Origin: Papaver somniferum
Lineage: Eukaryota > Streptophyta > Magnoliopsida > Ranunculales > Papaveraceae
Assembly: GCF_003573695.1 (NCBI RefSeq)
Contig: NC_039366.1
Coordinates: forward strand, 159,096,770 to 159,160,769
DNA length: 64,000 bases
Direction of reading: 5' to 3'
The first letter of the stretch is position 1, and each line of letters begins with the position of its first letter. The position numbers were made by a program, and so were the translations under genes. Below, in pieces: positions 11,355-22,489 of the stretch. A model generated the notes under the pieces. The model ran no database searches and was not told where the DNA came from. It saw only the letters and a program-made list of their open reading frames with translations.

Positions 11355-12010
11355 ATCTCCCCCTTTGTCAATTTTAGTGACAACTATTAATACATATGGA
11401 ATACAAAAAAGATAAACTTTAGTGGCTCCTATTCCATAGTCTAATCTTCAACGTTCCCTGAAATCGTCGTCCTTCCAAGTACTCCAATGATCCCAAAGGT
11501 TGTAAGTTTAGCATCACCGTTGTTGAATATCCGTAGCTATAACAATGAGAGAAATCGAGATTCTCGATCATCATTATACAGTGACATAGTATTATTATGT
11601 AACATTAAAGTCCAATTGCATCACGAATTTAACAATAATACTACGGTGATATGTATCACTCCCCCTTAGTCAATACTCCATCTCACATGGAAACCACTAC
11701 CCCTTACACAATGATCCGAAAACCATATGTATATGTAGTAGAACTACAAATTAATTCTCCCCCTTTTTGTCAACAAAATTGGCAAAGGTACAAGAACGGG
11801 TTCCTAATGAAATTTCCGAGAAGAGACGTTTCATAGACTAAAAGAAGAAATACATACCAACTTAATTTAGATGCAATCATAAAACCGAAGATAAATGCAT
11901 TCATCAAGGAGTTTTAAGATACAAGATAACCCCTATAAAATTCCAGAGCCGCACACCTCGCAAGATATTACCATTAAGCACAAGTTCAAAAGAACTCTCC
12001 CCCATTTGAT
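11355..12010 (-). promoter_or_regulatory. Multiple polypurine tracts upstream of the 3' LTR
   Basis: On the minus strand four purine tracts carrying a GGGGGAG core occur: at 11355-11366 (next to the LTR), about 11659-11668, 11757-11768 and 11997-12007. Polypurine tracts prime plus-strand DNA synthesis. Several of them in the region before the 3' LTR is a described feature of Sireviruses. Only the LTR-adjacent one is certain to be functional by position. Confidence 0.7.
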
Positions 12011-12817
12011 GTCATTCCCGAGAGAACAACAAGAGCGACCTTAATTTCGAAAGAAAAGAAGGATTTTTAATTGGACACCAAAAACCATAGGAAAATGATT
12101 TCTATATCCAAAACTCAATCAAATTAATCACAAGTAAACCCATGATTAATTTAATTGGAATACGTAACTAAATCAAACCACAAAAGTGATCAATTTAATT
12201 TGTGCTCAACATAAGTAAACTTACGGAGCTACGACTAAGGTAATCATACGGAGATGACTAACTTAATCGTTCACATACTCAACATAAGGAAAACCTTACG
12301 GAATATACGACTACATCAACCAATAGAACATACTTAGTATAGCCATTTATATACTTAACACAAGAACTTGTGGAATATATGAAACTCAACCAGACTAATT
12401 ACAAGAGAACCCATAATTAATCTAATTGGAATACAAACAACCAAACTAATCACGAAGGTAATCAATTTAATTGTCAAAAATTTTGCTCGACAAAAGAAGA
12501 CTTTCAGAGCAAATAACTAAATAACCAACCAAGATGATTAATTTAGTTCATAATGCTCAACATATAGCATCTTATGGAACAACCAACAAAGGCAATAATA
12601 ATAATCGACTTAGTTGTATCGTGCTCAACATAAGACACACAATGGAGCCTTCACGGTAATACAAAAAGAATTGATCAATGAAGATCAATACCGTGGAATA
12701 CATACAAGGATCTATTCTATCTTTCCATCACTATATGCATAATGACATAATAGACTTTATCCTTGTCACACAAAAGATTTTATCTTATTTTCCATCAAAT
12801 AAATGACTGCTAATAGG

Positions 12818-15800
12818 TGTTGTAAAACACCTATTTTCATATCTATTATTTATGCTTTCTTCGCTATTATCCCTGTGAATTGCATCTCTTATGTTTAGTT
12901 TTGAGTTATTAGGTGCAATGGAGTCCTTTGGAGCAAAAGAAGGAAAAAATCACTCTTTTGGAGCATAAAGGGCAAAATCGTCATTTCACAGGCGAGGATA
13001 GCTGGAGCTAGCTAAGGTTATGTGGTGAAGAAGGGGAAGAATGAATTGTCAGTTCTGCGCAACTGGCAGTTGAGCAAGAAAGAAAACAGGCAGTCAAATC
13101 TGTGGGATTGACAGGCCAAATGGTCACTTGGTGGCCCATATCAAATCACTGGGTGTCTTGAATGATTCTTATCATTACAACCCTGAAATCGTGAAGTGGA
13201 TAATCTCATTACATTCCATCTGAAATTCATTCAGAGAAATGGCTGTGCAGTGGAGAGCTTCATTTGAGGTTGGTTGTTGTTTCAGATCGAAGAAAGAAGA
13301 TAAGCTGATGAAGAACAAATGATGAAATCGAGAACAAAGAGAGATGAAATTGAACAACTGTTGTAGAGAAGCAGACGGGTTCGATTGTTATGGTCGATTT
13401 GGGGTTTGTATGTTCTTGTTGTTGATGGTTGAATTTGAGATCGAGGAGATGAATCCGGTACTGCTGTGGAGGATTCAACAAAGAAGAACTGAGTTAGCTG
13501 TTGGGTTTGATTCCAGTGAAGCTATGAGGAGAAATTAGGGTTTAAAATCAAAATGGGATCTGAGATGTTCTTGGATTACTGATTCAGAGTAGGAGGAGAG
13601 ATTCATGATATTGGGTGTTGAAACTAAGATGGGTTTGACATGGATTTTGGTTCGAATTGAGTTTGAACAAGATTCAGGTTGAGATTTTGTTGCTCAGTGG
13701 GTACTGGAATGGTAGAAGCTGGGTGATTTTCAAGGGTTAGGTGAAATTGATCTTGCCCAAGTGCTGAATAGATGCATGTCTAGGACAGGTACAGATTGCG
13801 GATGGGGTAGGTACTGGTGGTAATGCAACTGCAGGTGATGATGCAATTGAAGAGATGTTGTAGTTTATGGCTATGTATCAAGGAAGAATGGAATTGCAGT
13901 TGGTGATGCAATGAGGATTTATGATGCAGAATTGTGTGCAGAGCAAGGAATGGAGGTTACAGTAAAGCCATGGACTTGGACAAGACTGAGATTGCAGGCT
14001 TGCAGCTGAACTGAAGTGCAGGCAGTGTCGTCGCAGGTGGATTTGAAGGTTGCACTGGTGTTAGAATTACAAAGAAGGCATAGATGTATGTTTAGGTGGT
14101 GATGTTTGCAGCTGTGACTGAGCTGCAGAATGGTTGAGCAACTGGTGATGTTGCAGGTGCAGCTTAAGATGAACTGAGACAGTCAAGGTGTATCTTATGG
14201 TTATTGAAGTTATGAAGTTGAATGAGGATGAGTTGTTTAAACTCAAAAGTTCAGCTGGAGCTACAGAATTGAAGTTGCAGCTGAAATAGCCAATGGATTG
14301 AAGGTTTGAGCTGTGAGAATGCCTGAATTGATTTAGATGAATGCTAGGATGTGTGTATGGAAACTGTGCAGGGAGTAACGAGTTGTGTTGTTGAGTGGTG
14401 TTCAGAGATAGTGCAGTTGAGGTGTTGATGCTGCAAATGGTGGCTAGGCCATAGGAATCTGGTGTTGTTGATTGTCATGGGAAGTGTTGGTGCAGTATGG
14501 AGCTGAAATGTTAGTTGCAGCTGTTGGAAATAAGCTACAGAAGGTTGCAATGCAATGGCTGAAGCTGCAGTGAACAAATGAAGTAGATTGTGCAGTTGAG
14601 AACAAATCCAAGGATGTAGTGATGCTGAGAAGGCTAGAGCTGAATGATTTTGCAGCTGGGATTCAAATGGTGGTATATGAACTGAAGGTGCAGTTCTGGC
14701 TGGCTGAGTTGCAGTGATGCACAATCATTGTGCAACATTAGCTTTGGCCTGTGCAAGATGGCCTAGGCTTTGGAAAATGAGTCATTAACCGACTCTAATC
14801 AGGACCTGACTCATTATTAATCCAGTTGACTCGATCTGACTCGGTGCTTGACCCGAGTTAACTCAGTTGACCGTGTTGACTGATTCGTTTGACCGGTGAC
14901 CGATTTTCCGGCGACAGTTTAGGCCAATTTCCGACCGGTTTCCGACCACTTTCCAACGACAATTTTTGGACATATTTCCTACATGGGCCTGGTGGACTTC
15001 TTGGTGATGGGGTTTTGAAGACTTAACCTAGTTTTGGAAGGGAGAAAAGCTACAAAAAGAAAAGTTTTCTACAACTTTGAAAATCACGTATTATTCTTGG
15101 AGCTTTGGAGATAGCTACAACTAGGTTTTGCTTTCGTATATTTTTCATCTTCTTCAACTATTTTATGATTATGATTATGATGAACTCCATTATTATGAGT
15201 AACTAAACTCAATTATTGGTTATGGGATAAAAGTTGATTTCCAACATGTTATTTGATTCAATGAATTAGTTTTGTCTCAATACTTTATTGTTTATGTTTT
15301 ATTATTAATATTGTCATATGATTTGAATGCTAGTTTGTTTGAGTCCGGAATCAATTAGATTAGTCTTCATCTATATTGCTAGATTAGGGTTTTCAATACG
15401 AAATAGTTGTTTATCCCTGATTCTAGGTAGCATAATTTCATTATTACTTGTAGTGATACATCTTTTTAATTTCATATGAATCATAACCTTTGTTAAAACG
15501 AATTAGTGCTTTTACACGTTTGTTTGCATTGATTAGTCTTATTTCATAGAACTTATTGCTCTTAGGGAGTTAAACTTAATTGTGCTTTTACACTTTAGGT
15601 TGCTTTCTAGGTAGATTTCACAATAGCATCTTTTAATGTTGTTTATGATAAAATCGGGAAATAAACGGGATATTCTTTCGATCAAGATATCCTAGGACTT
15701 CTAATAGATGAGGGATTAAAATTCCAATTCTAGTCATTGATGAAAATACATGTTTGTGAATGATACTATCCCGTGACCAATATCTTCTCCTTATTGATTA

Positions 15801-16013
15801 TTCAAATTATTTTATTGCTTTTGATTACTTTTATTGCTTTGTTTATTTAGATAAAACAAAAATCCCCCCCTTTGGTTACTTAAGAATATGAAAATTTGAT
15901 AACAACAAAAGCCTATCTGTGGGAACGAACTCTTTCTTATCACGTACTATATTTATATCTTGTTGAGTGAGAAAGTGAATTATTTTTGACGCATACGACA
16001 GCGATCAACTGCA
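12818..16013 (+). mobile_element. Solo LTR (3.2 kb) nested in the Sirevirus-like element
   Basis: The block starts TGTTGTAAAACACC and ends ...GATCAACTGCA. It is flanked by TAGG at 12814-12817 and 16014-16017 (the preceding A makes ATAGG on the left), consistent with a 4-5-bp target duplication. The sequence outside is Sirevirus internal region on both sides. The 3' part (15800-15990) resembles Ty3-type LTR ends: a run of C, a stretch like TCTGTGGGAACGAACTC, then ACTATATTTATATCTTGTTG. No internal genes are present, so unequal recombination between two LTRs probably removed them. The middle (13000-14700) is GCAG/TGCAG-rich and its reading frames are not gene-like. Strand is set from this LTR-end resemblance only. 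Confidence 0.6.
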
Positions 16014-17558
16014 TAGGCATAACTTTTGTATTTGTCAAAAGTCCATTCGTCCTTTCATCGATACAAAAACCAATTCATGAATGACTTTACTTTTGACAAC
16101 ATATGGGACCTTCAAGTTCACGGACGCCAACAATACATATCCCATAAAATATTGCAATATCACAAAATCATAAAGATTAATACTGCAATAACATCATCCT
16201 CCAAATATTTTTAGAATTTGAACCAATAAATCTAAAAACATGAAGATGAAAACTTTGGACATAGCTATGTGTAATCACAATAATGGATATTCCAAACTCT
16301 AGTAATCCTTCTCAAAAACAAGAATAAATTTTCATAAGAAGTTTCCTAGGCATCAAGACAAACTCGTAATGCACATATAAAATGACTTGTCCTTAGAAGG
16401 TAGAATCAATCTTTTCCGCCCGGATTTACACCAAGAATAGCTACCAAAGGCGTATAAAAATATATTCTAAACAAAGAAGAACATACAAAGTCATTAACGA
16501 CCATGCACCATAGTTCACAAAGGATGAATGTGAACATTCAAGAATTCCATAGCAATGCGTACTACTTCCCATTCTTGAACTTCCTTCTTTGTGATTCACC
16601 AACAACATTCTTGTGAAATCTACGAATTAGATTAGAAGAGTAGTACTCCAAGAATCCAAGTGCCAAGTCCAAGAAGTGGAATAAGTGCAACAAAACGGAG
16701 CAAAACACTCAAAAACAAGAGACATGACAAATATCAATCTTAACTCATCCAAATTCACATTTTTTCATCTCCATTTTGAAGATAATTCAAAGAGGAAGAG
16801 AATGCAAAAATAATGAGGTCATTCCGAGTTCGGACGAAGAAGATACGGCAAAAACAAATTTATCGAATATCGACGTCAAGTATGCATACGGGTTTGCAAA
16901 CGAATTTTCAAGTCCTCGAACTTAAACTCCTGGATTTTGATTTTAAAATATGCTACGCATACTTGGTAGGTGTACCATGTAGTCCAAACATCCCGAACTA
17001 TTATTTTTAAACCTAAACATTTAAGAACCTTAAACACAGATCAAGTTAGGTAGAAAAAAACGATAAGAAAGGTATGTGAATCATTGTAAGTTCTCTAAGC
17101 AAATAAAAGTACAAATCTTGCTCAAGTTTATAGAAATACCTTTTCATATGAATCCAATCGAATTCTACCGTCTTACCGAACATAATCTGTGTGCCCCAAT
17201 TCTTGTGCTTCCCTCACCGTATACAAAGCAGGGCATTCCTTGGTGAGGATGCACTTCCAACACAATCAAGTTGCGTTGGGGTGAACAAAGTCTTGCTCAC
17301 CACAAGTGACCTTTGGATTATCATGAAAGAGATCACTTTTAGAACCTTTCCATCCAATTCCATTTTTCCAAAAAACTTGTTAAGTTCCAGCATCATGGAT
17401 ACTTCCTTTTCCACAGTCATGGAGTTTTCTGGAAGATCATTCCTTTTGACACTCAAAACATCATTGTATTTCTTCGGTATCCACTTCTGAATGCATTTAG
17501 GAACATTCGGAACCTTCTTCCCATCACTCTCTTCTAGAATTCTCGGAAGAGAATTGGA

Positions 17559-18746
17559 TTAACTATTCTTTTGCAAGTTAGTCTTTCTCCAATTGGGAGC
17601 ATCGGATCTTGTCTTTGTCTTTACGAAGTTATACTTTTGATAACCATTACGATTGTGAAAAGGATTCGTACGATTTTTATAGGCAAATCTAGGTTTATCA
17701 TAGCACTGATTCCTTTGCCTAAAGGTTGGACAATTACAACCTGTAACGTTAAGAGGATCAGTCTTAACGTATGATCTTGGATTCACAACTTCTTGTGATG
17801 CCCAAAAAAGAACATCATGAAGTTTCTCATTCCTTATACGGAAACAACATCTCCTTTTCAGGTGACCTTTATTTCCGCAATAGTGGCAAACATAAGGAAT
17901 GTTCTTACCTCGATCCATGTGCACTAATTTTGGAGGTTGATAAACTTTGCTCTTTTGAACCTTAACTGCCTGTGAAGGTATTTCACTTTTTCCATTAGTG
18001 GAAACCTTTTGTTGAGAAGAATCACTAGCCTTGACAAATTTTACCTCTTTGCTAGTACTTGGAGCATTTATTCCCTTATAGCCCAATCCTCGTGTATCAC
18101 GATGATTTTTACTTTCTCCAAGCATAGTGGTTAATTTGCTTGAACTAGTATTGAACTTTTTCAAGTCATCTTCCAACATCTTGATTTTATCAACAACAGC
18201 AGCTAAATCAGCCTCAAGGCGTTTTTCTCGAGCGCTTTCTCTGTCGTCAAAACTTGTTTACTGGGAGTTAAACCTTGCTTCAGATTCTGCAAATTTCTCT
18301 TCCAACAAAAAGTACTTTTGATAAAGATTATCACATTCAAGTGACTTCATACGTAGGTTTTCCTCAGAATCCTTGAGGATCGATTCGCAAGAATGATTCG
18401 AAAAATAAACACTTGCACAACATATTCTCAATTTCTTGTTTTCTCGGCAGAGAGGAATCAGAAGAGGTGAGACATGAGAAATTGTAATCTTCTTCATTTT
18501 CCATGAATCCAAAAACTTAACATACTCCGAGACTTCCTCATCAACATCTCTATCAATATCTGAATCACCTTCATCAGAAAGTTCATCCAACTGTTCTTCT
18601 AGGAGAGTTTCCCAATCGACAGTTTTTACATCAAGAGAATCTTTAGATATTGACTTAGATGTGATAGTTCTCTCAGGTGAATCCAAGCTTTTAGAATCAT
18701 CTGGTAATTTCTGAACTGGTACGTTATTAGAGATAGACTCGTCCAT
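17559..18746 (-). pseudogene. Sirevirus-type gag with zinc knuckle, one in-frame stop
   Basis: A single minus-strand frame begins MDESISNN at 18746 and runs to a stop at 17559, about 395 residues. A premature TAA at about 18258-18260, where the frame otherwise continues, breaks it once. The N-terminal half is acidic and probably coiled (ESILKDSEENLRMKSLE, YFLLEEKFAESEARF). The C-terminal half is basic and contains a CCHC knuckle, C..C.NKGHLKRRC, near 17860-17900, followed by Asn/Arg/Tyr-rich sequence. Gag forms the cytoplasmic particle and binds element RNA. It starts about 50 nt after the primer-binding site, as expected. No protease or integrase continues after it. A trace of frame at 17456-17214 is not recognisable as pol. 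Confidence 0.8.
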
Positions 18747-18796
18747 AATCAGATCGCTACAAACACAGACTTATAAGGTCTTTAACGTGTTTGCCT

Positions 18797-18808
18797 GCTC
18801 TGATACCA
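18797..18808 (-). other. Primer-binding site (initiator tRNA-Met)
   Basis: TGGTATCAGAGC on the minus strand lies two bases inside the 5' LTR end. It is the usual complement of the 3' end of plant initiator tRNA-Met used by copia elements, and it fixes the orientation of the element. Confidence 0.9.
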
Positions 18809-18810
18809 AT

Positions 18811-21258
18811 TGAAAAAGCGGGGTCTAACAACACCACCCAATATTTCGCTTAGCAATCTGTATGGACTAACTCCAAAATACTTTGCTAGAGAATCAACTA
18901 GACAGTCAGACTCAATCTAGATAAAAGTATTTCAAGGAGTTAATATCTCTCTCTTGGTTTGATCTTTATTCAAGCTAAAACAATAGCGAGTCTTTATCAA
19001 ACACAAGGAATAACTTGGATGGTACCAAAGACCAATATCCAAGTGATAATCAATGAAATCAACAACAACAAGGTCGGATCTCTAATTGATTAAACTTCAA
19101 CGCACAACCTGTATTATTTCAAATTATAAAGATAAAACAATATAATGCGGAAATTGAAATAACACAAACACCAGAAGTTTTGTTAACGAGGAAACCGCAA
19201 ATGAAGAAAAACCCCGGGACCTAGTCCAAATTGAATTCACAATGTATTAAGCCGCTACAGACACTAGGCTATTCCAAACTAACTTCGGACTGAACTATAG
19301 TTGAACCCCAATCGGTCTCCCACTAATTCAAGGTACAGTTGTACTCCTACGCCTCTGATCCCAACAAGATACTGCGCACTTGATTCCCTTAGCTGATCTC
19401 ACCCACAACCAAGAGTTGCTGCAACCCAAAATCGCAGACTTGATAATAAAAAAATCTGTCTCACACAGAAAAGTCTATCAAAGGATAAATCTGCCTCCCA
19501 CAGAAAAACCCTAGGATTTTGTTCCGTCTTAAGATATGAAATCAAGGTGAACAGGAACCAATTGATAATCCGGTCTTATATTCCCGAAGAACATCCTAGA
19601 TTAATCAATCACCTCTCAACAGTCTTACTTGAGTACACAAGAGGACGTCGAGGAATCACAAACAGTGAGACGAAGATGTTTGTGACTTCTTTATCTTGCC
19701 TATCGGAGAACTTTCACGATCTCAAGCCAATCAGAGATTGTACTCGTACGATAGAAGATGCAAGATCAGATCACACAACTACGATAAAAGTAGTATCGGT
19801 CTGGCCTTACAATCCCAATGAAGTCTTTAAGTCATTAACCTGGTTTTAGAGAATAAAACCAAAGGTTAGAGGAGAATCGACTCTAACGAGCGCACTAGTA
19901 TCACACATACGTGTGGGGATTGGTTTTGCCCAATGCTAGATGTCTCCTATATATAGTCTTCAAATCAGGGTTTTGCCTTAGTTACAAAGCAATCAATATT
20001 CACCGTTAGATGAAAACCTAATTTAGATTCAAGCTAATATTTCTCAACCGTTAGATCGAAAACTTAGCTTTTCACACACACTTGAGATCTATGTTTACTG
20101 GGTTTGTGAAAACCGTGCCCAAACGTGTACGTGTATGTTGGTTCAACATAGTAACCCAAAAGGTCAACCATACGAGCATTTCATATTAACCTTGTTCTTC
20201 TTCACCACAACTAGTTCAATTGACTCAAATGAACTAGTTAGAGAGTTGTTCAATTGCTATGAGATCTCATGTAACTACACAAGACACAACTGAAACAAAG
20301 ATGATTTGATTCGATTGAATCGGCTCATGAACTTTATAGCCACGGTTTGCATACTGCATTCCTTAATAATTTAAGTTTCATGTTCAGAGCACATCTTTAG
20401 TTCATAACCCACTCAAGTACGCTAACAAGTTCGCGGACTTAAGACAACCGGCAGAGTTTTCCAAACTCAGCCGAAAATCTCGACAAGGAGACTTCCGCCA
20501 GTTCGCGGACTAAACACGCAAACGAGTTTTTGGAATATCCCAACAGAAATTCTCGGCAAGAGAACTTCCGTCTGTTCGCGGACTGAGTTCGCAAACTGAG
20601 TTCGCGGACTTGGCAAAGCCAATTCCTCCGGTTTCTCTCAGTCAACAAAGTTCGCAAACTTCGGATTAAGGAATAGGATTTATGCATATATGTGTTTCCA
20701 CACAATGCTTATATCCATCATTGGTTATATAGACCTAAACTCTCATTCCAACCATTGAAACATTCTTAGAGGACGTTATATAGTTGTTACACTATTTTCG
20801 TCAAAGCGATTTTCAAAGTGATTGAAACAGTATGACTTTCGTCATTAGGTGAAGATAAACCCGATCAAAGCGAAACGCTTTACCAACACATGATTTCGAG
20901 ATATAGATAGGCGAGATATACTCGGCTCGAAATATCAAATGTGTATGATCCAGTCTATATAGCATACGACTTTTGTCTCATAAGAAGTAGGAGATAGAAG
21001 AGATAGACTTTTGAGTGATAGATAAGTTCAAGTCTCCACATACCTTTTTGTTGATGAAGTTCCACGGTTCCTTGAATAGATCTTCGTCGTTGTATGATGA
21101 ATCTCCATGAAGTCCTTGAGCTCAACTACACTTTTCTATCCTAGTACGAGACTTAGCTATGTAGACTAGAAATAAAGACTCATAGTTTTGATCACTAACA
21201 TTGAAAAACATGCTTGATATAGCAACACATGCGAGGTCGACCGAGCTATGCTCTAAAA
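18811..21258 (-). repeat. 5' LTR of the Sirevirus-like element
   Basis: Colinear with 8886-11354. Its outer end reads GCTCTAAAA on the plus strand where the other LTR has GCTCTAACA, so the terminal dinucleotide is mutated. It contains fewer GTTCGCGGAC repeats than the 3' LTR. Confidence 0.9.
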
Positions 21259-21893
21259 AATAATATTAATATGAAAGTGGTAGACTTTGCTTCAGAAAGT
21301 AGAATACAAAAAATCATACTAAAAGCTCTAAATTCTCAATCTTATGCAGATATTCTTTATAACATTCATAAACCTATTGATGTCATTCACGAGAACTTTC
21401 ATGATTTTCTCTCGATTCCCGTTCGTCAAATCCGTACATGTGTCCTTGAGCACACCTCATTCTTTTGAGCACCTATTTAACGGATATTGAGTAGCCTTAT
21501 CATGGACCCTCTTCTTTGGCATGTATTCCCTTTCATGTTTCTGCCTTGTATTTGTTCGTTGTACATCGTATCCCTGCATAAATCATCTCCATGTGTTGTG
21601 ATCCATCACCACCTCCTCCTTTTTTCCCCGTTCTTCCCCCTTCATGCTTGGTCGCGCGGGATAACACTTCTCACCACTTCGTCTAGCCTCCATCTCCACC
21701 TTGTGTATGTTCCACCACTTCGTTTAGCCTTCATCTCCCATTCGTGCATGTTCCATCTCTTCGTCTTTCCCTCGTGGATTGGTCGCGCGAAATGACACTT
21801 CTTCACTTGTTATTCTTTTTGTTTTCATTCTCATCTTTCTTGGTTCTTTGCTTACTTCAAAGGTAAAAGTTCTATTTTTCCCTTACTATGATA
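21259..21893. other. Spacer between Sirevirus-like element and LINE, no gene recognised
   Basis: Short frames only. A stretch CTTCGT(C/T)TAGCCT(C/T)CATCTCC recurs at about 21677-21698 and 21719-21740, and TTGGTCGCGCG(G/A)(G/A)AT recurs at about 21649 and 21779, indicating a diverged local duplication of roughly 130 bp. Confidence 0.35.
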
Positions 21894-21909
21894 TTGGGAT
21901 ATCTCCATT

Positions 21910-22460
21910 TCATAAGCCTCTTCCCCAAGAAATCAAGTTTATCTACCATGGGACCATAAGCAGCGTCCCATTCTTTTTGTGTCAATTCTTTGAATTCAGG
22001 ATGGTCGGTCCAGTAGTATTCAAATTTGTGAGTTGTTTTTTTTTTGGTGGCCTTTTCATGGTGTTGAGAATGATCGGAGCATGATCACTATCAATTCTCG
22101 GTAGATGTAATACTGTATCCGGAAAAGTGAGTCTCTGTTCTGAGTTGCATAAGGCTATGTCGAGTCTTTCGAAAACAGTTTCAGCTCGGACAGCATTATT
22201 CGACCAAGTAAAAGCTGGTCTTGCAAAACCAAGGTCTATGATGTCTCTATCCCGAATAAGCTTTCTGAACTCGTTGCAACTAATGTCAGTGTTAGGGAAA
22301 CCACCATGTTTTTCATAGTGATACATTAAAACATTGAAGTCACCTATCAAGCACCAAGGATTCGATATGCCAGCCAGTCGAAATTCCTTTGGAGACAAGA
22401 GAACATAAATCCAAAGCGGGAAATAGAAATTGGTTGAGTTACAAACCACTACACATCTAA
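21910..22460 (-). pseudogene. LINE endonuclease domain, inverted relative to its RT
   Basis: The minus-strand frame contains WCLIGDFN, FTWSNN, ERLDIALCN and HLPRIDSDHAPIIL. These are the apurinic-type endonuclease motifs of plant L1 elements, including the GDFN and SDH..I catalytic regions. The frame continues with YWTDHPEFKEL, typical of the linker to the reverse transcriptase. It then stops exactly where the target duplication begins (21909). In active elements this domain nicks target DNA. Confidence 0.85.
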
Positions 22461-22489
22461 CACATACTAGAGAGGAAGAAAAAGCTATT

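Larger units (their letters stand above)
8886..21258 (-). mobile_element. Sirevirus-like copia element, gag-only, 12.4 kb
   Basis: Two direct long repeats bound the element: 8886-11354 (3' LTR) and 18811-21258 (5' LTR). Both begin TGTTAGAGCATAGCTCGG-like and end CGCTTTTTCA on the minus strand. The 5' LTR is followed by a primer site for initiator tRNA-Met (18797-18808) and a gag frame (18746-17559). The 3' LTR is preceded by an AAAGGGGGAGA polypurine tract. Flanking pentamers AATAC (8881-8885) and AATAA (21259-21263) could be a 5-bp duplication with one change. Large LTRs, an extended gag and several polypurine-like tracts upstream of the 3' LTR are known Sirevirus traits. Protease, integrase and reverse transcriptase motifs are not seen in 11355-17558, so the copy depends on others. 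By eye the LTRs differ by several percent, indicating an old insertion. Confidence 0.85.

Noticed and set aside
14344..14724. 126-residue minus-strand frame rich in Leu, His and Ser
   Set aside because: It is a by-product of the GCAG-rich low-complexity middle of the solo LTR.
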